Of a stretch of DNA of 64,000 nucleotides, positions 56,302 through 64,000 are shown in pieces; positions within the stretch are counted from its first letter, which is position 1; every line of letters begins with the position of its first letter. The stretch is taken from the NCBI GenBank assembly GCA_023053545.1, contig JAKZAN010000005.1, positions 4,402,001 to 4,466,000 of the forward strand. The letters are read 5' to 3'. The position numbers and the translations under genes were made by a program. The stretch comes from Lepidurus packardi. Taxonomy: Eukaryota; Arthropoda; Branchiopoda; Notostraca; Triopsidae. The notes under the pieces are model-generated. The model was not told the DNA's origin, did no database searches, and saw only the letters and a program-made list of their open reading frames with translations.

Positions 56302-58193
56302 ATGAGTAATATATACATACAAGAGCCGCCAACGAGTGGAAAGGTAAAATTTGTTACCTGAATGTACATCTGTAAAGTTTTTTTTTCTTAAGGTTGTTCT
56401 GCACACGTCGCTGGGAGATTTCGACGTGGAATTATTTTCCAAAGAAGCACCAAAAGCATGTAGGAATTTTGTCCAGCTTTGTATGGAAGGCTACTATGAT
56501 GGAACCATATTTCATCGGGTCGTCAAGAACTTTATTGCTCAAGGAGGAGATCCCACTGGCACAGGACTTGGTGGTGATTCGGTTTATGGGGAGCCGTTCA
56601 AGGTAACAACTCGACTGTGTACAACGTCATTACTGTTTTCATTATCCTTTTTTTAATAGAACGAGGTACATAGTCGTCTTAGATTCTTTCGCCGTGGTTT
56701 AGTGGCTTGCGCCAGTTCAGGAAAAGACCAGAATGGATCCCAATTTTTTTTCACCCTTGGACCAACGCCTGACCTCCAGAGTCTACACACAATCTTTGGA
56801 AAAGTCGCAGGAAATACGCAGTACAACTTAACTAAGTTTGACGACTTGGAAACTGACCAAGTGAGTTAGGCAAGTTTTGCTGTTCAACTTAGCTAAAAAA
56901 AAAAAATATGGTAGTTTATTTTTTAACATTTAGAATGAACGACCTACATATCCACCTCACATCATAAGTACAGAAGTCCTAAACAATCCTTTTCCGGACA
57001 TAATTCTCAGAGAAAAACGCAACAAGATTGGCGAAAGAACGGCTTCAGACAAGCCTAAAATCAAGGGAACAAAGTCAGGCACTAATACATTGTAAAGGCC
57101 TCTTTTGTTAATTTTCATATCTTTAGAAACTTGAAGCTTTTATCTTTTGGAGACGAGGCCGAAGAGGACGAAGAAGAGACTATCAAGTTAGTTCAGTTGA
57201 TTCAGTCCAAAGGGAAAGGCAAATCGAGTCATGACTTAGCCAATGATCCAAAATTGGTCAACATTCCTGCCATCAGTATAGAACAGGACATAGGGGACGA
57301 AGAAGACAAATTGGTTGGAGATATTCTAGTGGCTGACGAACCGGCAAAAGAGGATGACAAGTGGGTTCGGTAATCGGTTCCAATGAGCTTTTAATGGGTA
57401 ATTGTTATTCTAGGGAACAACTAGATCGTATAAAGGATAAGTTGAAGGGGAAAGGCGGGGATGAAATCCAAAATAAAGCAAGTATTACGAGAGAAAAGGG
57501 AAAACAAGACGACGAAGCGGAAACGGAGAAAAGTGAACGGTGCGATATAAAGTGGCGGTGTTTTTTTAATGACAAGTTCTTTTAGAGTTTTGGTTCGTGA
57601 AGAAATAGAGTCAATCCGGAGAGAGCTCATCAGCAAGAAGCGTACAGTTGAAGTAGAGAAAAAAGAAGTCAAACGTAAAAAGTTGGCAGCAGACGAAGCA
57701 GCAGAGAAGAACGATCTCTTGCGATTCTACCGAGATCAAAGAGAAAAATATAAAGCTATGAAGAAACAACTACCCGAGAAAGGTTGGTTGACGTAGGTTA
57801 TGCCAGCTAATATAACTTATTTCCTTGACGTTTATAGGCAGCGGCCGTGAAGCTGCTACTTTGGCGATGTTGCAAAAGTTCCAAAACAAATTGCATGGTG
57901 TCAAAGAAAAGGTTGAAGAGCTTCAGCCAGAAGTTGCTGTGGCACGTCCGGAAGTTAAGCCATTGGAAGAGGAGCCTGGAGAAATTATTGAAGAAAGTGA
58001 AGAGCTAGAAAGTGGGGCCAAAGACGAGACTTGGATGGCCCACGCTTTGAAATTTGAAGACAAAGGTCCGATTTTAGCCAAAGACGCCAGTACGAAAGAC
58101 GATGATTGGTATGAAGTTCATGATCCTCGCAACCCATTGGCTAAACGTAGAAGAGAAGGTGCTAAACTATCAAAAGCCAACGACAGTGATTGA
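56302..58193 (+). CDS. CWC27: CWC27, spliceosome-associated cyclophilin-like protein
   Basis: CWC27 is a cyclophilin-fold component of activated spliceosomes. Eight exons, 56302-56343, 56393-56602, 56660-56860, 56934-57091, 57127-57360, 57414-57539, 57586-57782 and 57838-58193, join in phase to 507 residues. MSNIYIQEPPTSGK is the family start, followed by the cyclophilin domain: TSLGDFDVELFSKEAPKACR, FHRVVKNFIAQGGDPTGTG, then SSGKDQNGSQFFFTLGPTPD and HTIFGKVAG. After it, NERPTYPPHIISTEVLNNPF and NLKLLSFGDEAEEDEEE are the typical CWC27 linker. The rest is charged and helical (REEIESIRRELISKKR, NDLLRFYRDQREKYKAMKK) and ends with DDDWYEVHDPRNPLAKRRRE, a conserved tail. Catalytic residues of active cyclophilins are only partly present, as is normal for this family. 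The next gene starts 180 bp downstream on the same strand. Confidence 0.95.
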
Positions 58194-58373
58194 AAGATGC
58201 ATAATTTAATTTTGTGCAGATTTAATAAATATTTTTTTTGGTATTCCAACCGATCTTTTGTGTATCTAGCATCATCTTGTGACCGTTCGGGGAACCGTAA
58301 GGTAGCAGGGTTTCTCAGGGAGGTAAACAAAGTAGGCGGATTCACGTTTTGCTAAAGGTTATGTTAAGTAAAT

Positions 58374-60466
58374 ATGGCTGAAAATAGTGAAGTACTTGAA
58401 GGATTTCTGTGCCCGATATGTATGAAAGATTTGCGTACGATTGCTACGCTGCAAACCCATTTTGAAGAGGAACATTCCACAGAAGATAAAGATGTCATTA
58501 GCTCATTAAAAGGTTGCGTTTTTTTTAGAGGGGGATTTACTTTTTTTTAGCTAATCTTTTCTTTCTTGCAGACTTGTTGGGGAAAGCGAAGAAGAAAATC
58601 AAAGATAACTTATCTGATTTCACCACTGACGATGATGTGAAAGTTACCAGAAAATATAATTTCAATGAAGATATTAATTCCTACTTTGAAGACAAGCAAG
58701 AACCAGGTCAGGAATCTCTTGTTTCTGCAATTTCTAATCATAGTTGCTAATTATTTTCATATTTAGGTGTTCAGAGAAGTCGTTGGTCTGAGTTTCGAGC
58801 TATAAGAAATACGAGAATGGATTGTTATGCGGCAGAGACTAATAAAATTATTATCAGACTTGACAAGATCTTAGCGCAATTTCCCTCTGAAACCAATAAA
58901 CAGAAAAGTAAACGTTACCTGTTTCAAACTTGAACGGCAAAAAAGTTATCTTCTTTTTTACAGGTCGTGAACAAGAAATTGTAAGCTGGGTGAAAGATGA
59001 AGACGTTCCTCTCTGCCCAGGTTGCGCCAAAACTTTTAACCTACTTAGAAGAAGACATCATTGTAGATTGTGTGGCGCTATTCAATGCCATGACTGTAGT
59101 CGTTTCCTGGCTGTATCTTTTGCTAGTAAGCAATACGTCCCATGTGTCTTCCTCAACCCTTTGCGCCAATTTCCTTCTTTTAGGAAAACTGACTAATCCC
59201 GCGTTTACTGCATCGGCTCCTTCGTCGTCGACCGGAAATCAAAGTGCGATCTTATCATCAACTTTAGCTCCACTAGCGTTTCTCAAACGTAGCGGCTCCA
59301 ATTCCAGCCTCAGTTCTCTGAACTATTTACTAGATCAGACAACAGGGGAGCATCACCTACGTGTTTGCCATCACTGTCTTCAAGTTAGTTATAGTTTTCA
59401 ATGTTACTATGAATCGTTGGTTTCTACTTAAGAAAAAAAAAACGGATTTACTTTCAGTTGTTAGAACGACGAAACATGCAAGTAGAAAGCCGGAGTGCCA
59501 AACCATATCTAGTCCAATTGTACGAAAACCTACGCTCTCAACAAGAAAAGGCGGCTGAGTTGTGTCCTCAGTATTTTAAAATGGCTGATTCCTTACAGTG
59601 AGGCTTTCTTAGAAACCAATTTAAACTAGAATTAGTTTCAAAGCGTTTGTTCTTTGTAGGCAAGGAGAAACGTCGTATAGGTTGCAAGACACGCAAGAAT
59701 TACGCTTGAAGCTCTTACGACTGGCTGAGAATATTGACTCACTTAGTAAACAGATTGCCTCGTTGGGTGTTAATGATCCTGAAAATCCTACGCTGGGCCC
59801 AGCCTTAACGTTACAGCGAAAAATTCGCTTGGCTGCCACAAGTTTTCTTAAAGATTATATGCTGGGTATGCCCTCCTTACCAACGCCAGATCACCTGAAA
59901 GAACTGCAGGAAAACAGACGGTAATTACAAATACGAAACGTTATTTCTACCTTAATTCAGTTTCATTTTCTATACTTAGAAGAGAAATGGAACAAAAGAT
60001 AGCTCAAGAGAGAGCTGCTTTGGAGACATCAATGAAAACCTTGGAACTGAAGAAAAGGGAAGAGTCGATGGTCAAACATTTTAGCACTCCTACCAAACAA
60101 ACTGGACCGGTAGAAAGATTCGCTTACTTTTTATCGTTTAAGAAGCTTTGATGGTACGTCTATTTAGGTGAATGTTGAGCGTGGTTGGGGGCCAATGGCC
60201 ATTCCGCTAGATTCTCGGTTTGTCTCCGAAGATGATCCTATGCTACAACAGATGCAAATAATTCGTAATTATATCCAGCAAGCGAGGTATTATTGAAATG
60301 TTCAATTTGCTATCACTTTCAATGCTTATGGCATCTTTCCAGGAATGATAATAAGTACGATGAAGCCATGTTGCTAGAAACAAATTTAAAAGAGCTGAAA
60401 GAAGAATTTGTTCGTAGACAGCAAGAATGTTTAGCTGAAAGATCGTCAAATCCATTTGATGAATAA
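58374..60466 (+). CDS. RBSN: Rabenosyn-5 homologue, FYVE zinc-finger Rab effector
   Basis: Rabenosyn-5 binds PI3P, Rab5 and Rab4 on early endosomes and, with VPS45, directs fusion and recycling. Ten exons join in phase to 516 residues: 58374-58512, 58572-58706, 58767-58907, 58964-59125, 59184-59383, 59458-59597, 59660-59920, 59980-60109, 60168-60286 and 60343-60466. The N-terminal C2H2 finger reads GFLCPICMKDLRTIATLQTH and EEEH. The FYVE domain has SWVKDEDVPLCPGCAKTFNL, then LRRRHHCRLCGAIQC, the R(R/K)HHCR basic patch that contacts PI3P, with HDCSRF and, after an insert, LRVCHHC. The insert of about 65 residues between the two halves of the FYVE finger is also present in rabenosyns. The C-terminal helical region (NDNKYDEAMLLETNLKELKE) is the Rab5-binding segment, and the protein ends NPFDE, one NPF motif for EHD proteins. 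Confidence 0.93.
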
Positions 60467-60646
60467 GCTGACATGCTCTCCTCCCTCTTCTGTCGCAACC
60501 TGTGATACGCTGAGATTTAGAAAGTGTCAATAAATGCCATGCATTCCACCGACAAATGCTCGTAATAGTCAACAATGAGATTATAATAAAAGTGTACTAA
60601 TAAGTAACATTGAAGAAAATACTTGACAAAATTTTTCAAAAATTGA

Positions 60647-60719
60647 CGCCCGATGAGGGACTTGAACCCTCGACCTTAGGATTAAAAGTCCCACGCTCTA
60701 CCGGCTGAGCTAACCGGGC
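60647..60719 (-). tRNA. tRNA-Lys (TTT), copy 1
   Basis: Minus-strand cloverleaf: acceptor GCCCGGT/ATCGGGC, anticodon loop CTTTTAA (TTT), T loop TTCAAGT, discriminator G. The D arm has GCCGGTA, differing by one base from copies 2 and 4. Confidence 0.95.
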
Positions 60720-60795
60720 TTATTTTCTGTAAATCTTTCTTATCGATCGGTTGTGCGTAATAGAAAAAAATGGAAAAATTATTTTAAAAAAAATA

Positions 60796-60868
60796 CGCCC
60801 GATGAGGGACTTGAACCCTCGACCTTAGGATTAAAAGTCCCACGCTCTACCGACTGAGCTAACCGGGC
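60796..60868 (-). tRNA. tRNA-Lys (TTT), copy 2
   Basis: Same as copy 4 in the gene body. The sequence on its right, its 5' flank, closely matches that to the right of copy 1, so the repeated unit includes the flank. Confidence 0.95.
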
Positions 60869-60941
60869 TTATTTTCTGTAAACCTTTCTTATCAATCAGT
60901 TGTGCGTAATAGAGAAAAATTGAAAAATTCTTAAAAAAACA

Positions 60942-61014
60942 CGCCCGATGAGGGACTTGAACCCTCGACCTTAGGATTAAAAGTCCCACGCTCTACCAAC
61001 TGAGCTAACCGGGC
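60942..61014 (-). tRNA. tRNA-Lys (TTT), copy 3
   Basis: Differs in the D arm (GTTGGTA region). Other stems, the TTT anticodon and the T arm are as in the other copies. Confidence 0.95.
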
Positions 61015-61082
61015 TTGGTTACATAACTTTTCCGTGAGTATTTGAAAAGTAGTGGAATAATATTATAAAATGAAAAATAAGT

Positions 61083-61155
61083 CGCCCGATGAGGGACTTG
61101 AACCCTCGACCTTAGGATTAAAAGTCCCACGCTCTACCGACTGAGCTAACCGGGC
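61083..61155 (-). tRNA. tRNA-Lys (TTT), copy 4
   Basis: The rightmost copy of the array; its flanking sequence no longer matches the repeated flank of copies 1 and 2, so it marks one end of the array. Confidence 0.95.
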
Positions 61156-61441
61156 TTACTATATTACGATTTTACCGCCTAATTCAATGGTTAGCGCAGA
61201 ACAACCAGATATCTTTAGCCATTAGCTGAAACAGCTGTTTCCATAGTTACAGCATTGTTTGATCCTCTTGTTCATGTGTTTTGGAACGAACAGGCACGAG
61301 CTCGTGCCAAGATTTCCGCAGGCCGCAGTATGAATAAGCCTAGTTTCTGTTGCGTTACGGAGAAGTGAAGACTCCTGCTAGAAATATGGACTGAATAACC
61401 CACACGAACTAACCATTGTAGGGCAAGTAATTTACTATGCT
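61156..61441. other. Spacer between the tRNA-Lys array and the dynein gene
   Basis: Contains the 5' flank of tRNA-Lys copy 4 and presumably the promoter/5' UTR of the plus-strand dynein gene. An acceptor-like CATTGTAG at about 61421 could follow a 5' UTR intron. No other feature is seen. Confidence 0.5.
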
Positions 61442-64000
61442 ATGGAAAAAAATGTGAATACTGCAGCGTTAGTGCAGCAAAGGGGTTACATTCGAAATGG
61501 CAAAACTGTCCAGCCCGTCGTATTGCAAGTAAGTAAAAGCTCTTTTCAGTCGTCACACCATTTTTCAAAAGTGTGTTACATTTATCTATTACACCTGCCT
61601 ATTAGTATCGCGAAGAGCCTAAGAAAAAAGACGTCGCCAAATTACAAAGGCTCCAAGCAAAACGGAAAGCTGCTCAAGCTAAGCTGGCAATAGCGAATTT
61701 TCTTCCAGAAGCAAGCCCTCCTACTAGTCCTACCCATCAAATCACGTTCGGCTTATCCACTCCGTCTTACCATGAACCAGAAGATGAACTTGGCGTGTTT
61801 TTTGAGGTGAATTTTAAATAGAATCCTTTTATACGGTATTCACGGAAGTTTCTTTTTCTAGATCTTGAATTTGTATTCTGATACCGTTTGTCCAACAAGC
61901 CTATTAATTGGCTTGAAGAAAAGAGTGGGAAGCAGACAGAGGTAATTTCCCCATTGAATAACCCCTTTCAATTCCTACCCCTGTGTTTAGGAAATATTCT
62001 CTTGATGTTAATTCGTATAAGCCAGCCGTCAGACTTTGCTATCAATATGGTTTAGCATGTGTTCATAACAGACATCTGCAAAAATCTTGTTACCAGCAAA
62101 GAACGAAGGTGATAAGAGCCCCAGTTCCATGGCATCAACAAGTCCTTATCAGCAAGCAATTTTCGTTTTACAATTTATTTATTTGCCATAACCTGTCGGT
62201 GGCCATTAGAAACGCGTGGGAGTCAAGGTAAAAATATACTCCTAACGAGCTTTATATAGGAAAGTAACGCTTATTGGTAGATATGCCTCTGTTGAGCTTT
62301 TAACTCCTTCACCGTTTCCAAGCTCAGCTTCAGCTCTGCTTTTGCCACCGGAAAAGCTTTTAGAAGACGTTTCTAAGCGTTGTGAAAACTTTAAACACCT
62401 TATCGTCACAGAGTATGCACGCTTATATTAGAGTTAGTTCAAACTGACTAGGAGTTTTATTTAAAAGGTGGCTTCCTGCGTGTGTTAATTTGCTCATGGA
62501 AAAAAAAGAGAGTTGGTATCGCCTAGTTCCTACAAAACCTAAAGAATCTATGCAACAAGTTCGGCGATTCTTTAACTCTATTAATCAACTGCTATTCTTG
62601 CTCTTACGGCGACTAATCTTGACGTGGATCGAGCGCTGGAAAGCATACTTACTTCCATATAAAGTAACACATAACCGGTAACTAATCAATTTATTTTATT
62701 TCCATGCATTGTGATTTAGGAAACGCCTTTACCTTATGCTCCATTACTTATGCTCCAAGTTAAGGATCGTTGCATTGAAGGGCTAGACTTAGTTTGCGAA
62801 GTTTTACAATGTTGCGTAGACGCACTAGTTGGAATTAGTGAGAACATTCCTAAAATCGAAACCATTTTCCTTCCAGGTAATTTACTACCCTAATTTGAGC
62901 CAATTTTTAACTTTTCTTGTGTATAGTAGGCATGGCTGGAGAAGGATACATTCCTTCTTTATCATTCAACGAAGAACTGGTGCAAAAGATGCCCGTTATC
63001 ATTAAAGAAGTAGTTGAACTTCACTACGATTCCCCTTCGCGTTATGTGGAAACTGTCTACCAGCCTTTGCGGCACATGTTAGACACCACGACTTACCCAG
63101 ACTGGGGGGAGTATCTGCTAACAAGCGACGGTATTATAAAGGAGCACGTAAGCACAATATACTTGGAAAGTTCGTTAAATTTAAGATTGGCTGTGATAGA
63201 AACTCTATGATGTTGTCACGGAAAACCAAAAGCTAGCCGAGACAATCCGTTCACTGCCTCACTGGGCTTATCTTGGCCTATTTCAATTGAGTTGCAGTTG
63301 TCTTAATAGTGCGCTATTGGAAGCGGTTCATTTCCAGAAACGCAATTTGGATAAGTTCCTATCTCAGCATAATAGGAAAATGATAAGACAGTACCTAGAA
63401 AAACAGCATCTTTCTTTCGAAAATCTAAATTATTTATTCTTTTCAAGGCTTTGTTCCCAGTTTGAGTTGCTTACAGAGCGTGCTTCGACCATCCCGTGCA
63501 ATACTGCTCAACTAGTCAATCTGAGCAACTTTTTGGTCCAAGCCCAAACTGTAGACACGCCACAGTTGAAGCTTAAAGTGGCACAGTCAGCCGGCCGTCT
63601 GCTTCTTATCTTAAACTATATCGTTCTGCCTAGTAATCTTATTTACAGTTAAGAGTTAAGAAATAAATTAAGCCGTCTTGGTTTCAGGTGAAGATATAAT
63701 GTTGAATTGCCGTTTGTTTCACTGGCCCGAAGATTTGGCGTCGGTTTTGGCTGTGAGTAGTGGAAGGTTGGATCACAGTCGGATCCAAGCACAGAATGCG
63801 CTTATTGAACGTACCAAGCTCTTCCACGAAAAGTAACCAGACTCGTTTTTCTTAAACAAAAGAATTATTATTGTCTTATTTTCGTCAAGATTAGTGCAGT
63901 ATACTCAAACTTTGGACTTTTTCAAGAAAAAGGACTCACCTAACCTTTCAATCGAAGAAATGACATCGAATTCCCATGCGTTAGAGACCCTGAACAAGAA
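61442..64000 (+). CDS. Axonemal dynein heavy chain, N-terminal tail (DNAH3/7/12-like inner arm; runs off the right edge)
   Basis: At least twelve short exons on the plus strand, beginning with ATG 61442 (MEKNVNTAALVQQRG) and a basic, Ala-rich N-terminal segment. Later exons have WLPACVNLLMEKKESWYRLV with a helical FNSINQLL block, SLSFNEELVQKMPVIIKEVV, SRYVETVYQPLRHML, ENQKLAETIRSLPHWAYLGL, QFELLTERASTIPCNTAQLV and LFHWPEDLASVLAVSSGRLD. The last three follow the conserved order of the dynein heavy-chain stem (the family reads roughly 'YxxLxxRALxxPxNTxEL' and 'LFxWPxxxxxV'). The motor domain lies beyond the window, so subtype is only inferred from the short tail. Product: inner-arm dynein of motile cilia or sperm flagella. 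Exact donors and acceptors are approximate in several exons. Confidence 0.8.

Overview
This is animal nuclear DNA, most likely from an arthropod. Nearly all genes are broken into short exons by introns of roughly 50-70 nt with GT..AG ends. The families are metazoan: ATM, RP2, a phospholipid-phosphatase-related protein, TUSC2, a BTG anti-proliferative protein, IPPK, a glycosaminoglycan glucuronosyltransferase, rabenosyn-5 and an axonemal dynein. A Stubble-type trypsin-like protease points to arthropods. I cannot name the species. The axonemal dynein suggests a lineage that keeps motile cilia or flagella. All homology calls come from reading translated exons against remembered family features; no search was run.

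Layout. 1-8 kb is gene-dense: RCL1 (-, cut by the left edge), NDUFA5 (-), an intronless GT92-like protein (+), p47/NSFL1C (-), RP2 (-) and a PLPPR-like membrane protein (-). 8.4-19.5 kb is one gene, ATM (-), complete from TAN-like start to FATC. It is divergent with an unidentified coiled-coil gene (+, 19.9-21.8 kb), which converges on TUSC2 (-). 22.7-23.3 kb has tRNA-Pro and two tRNA-Arg genes. 24.9-26.3 kb is a secreted serine protease (+). 27.0-27.6 kb is a broken partial copy of the nuclear cap-binding subunit NCBP1, followed by unassigned open frames. 28.7-36.9 kb is gene-poor, with a foldback element, a hAT-like MITE and a long (TC)n tract, leading to an intronless BTG-family gene (36.9 kb). 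After another 4 kb without genes come IPPK (+), a tandem pair of paralogous membrane-anchored DUF7065/DUF7064-like genes (-), and a beta-1,3-glucuronosyltransferase (-). 50.3-56.3 kb is intergenic with degenerate repeats. 56.3-60.5 kb has CWC27 (+) and rabenosyn-5 (+), then a four-copy tRNA-Lys array (-), then the 5' part of an axonemal dynein heavy chain (+, cut by the right edge).

The genes do not form one pathway. They are mostly conserved housekeeping functions: rRNA processing, complex I, p97 adaptor, ARL3 cycle, DNA damage, splicing, endosome recycling, inositol phosphate and proteoglycan synthesis. I found no convincing new multi-gene system. The most unusual items are the tandem uncharacterised pair at 44-48 kb, two proteins whose enzyme motifs look eroded (the GT92-like and PLPPR-like ones), the RP2 variant lacking its palmitoylation cysteine and C-terminal domain, the NCBP1 relic, and the tRNA-Lys array with duplicated flanks.
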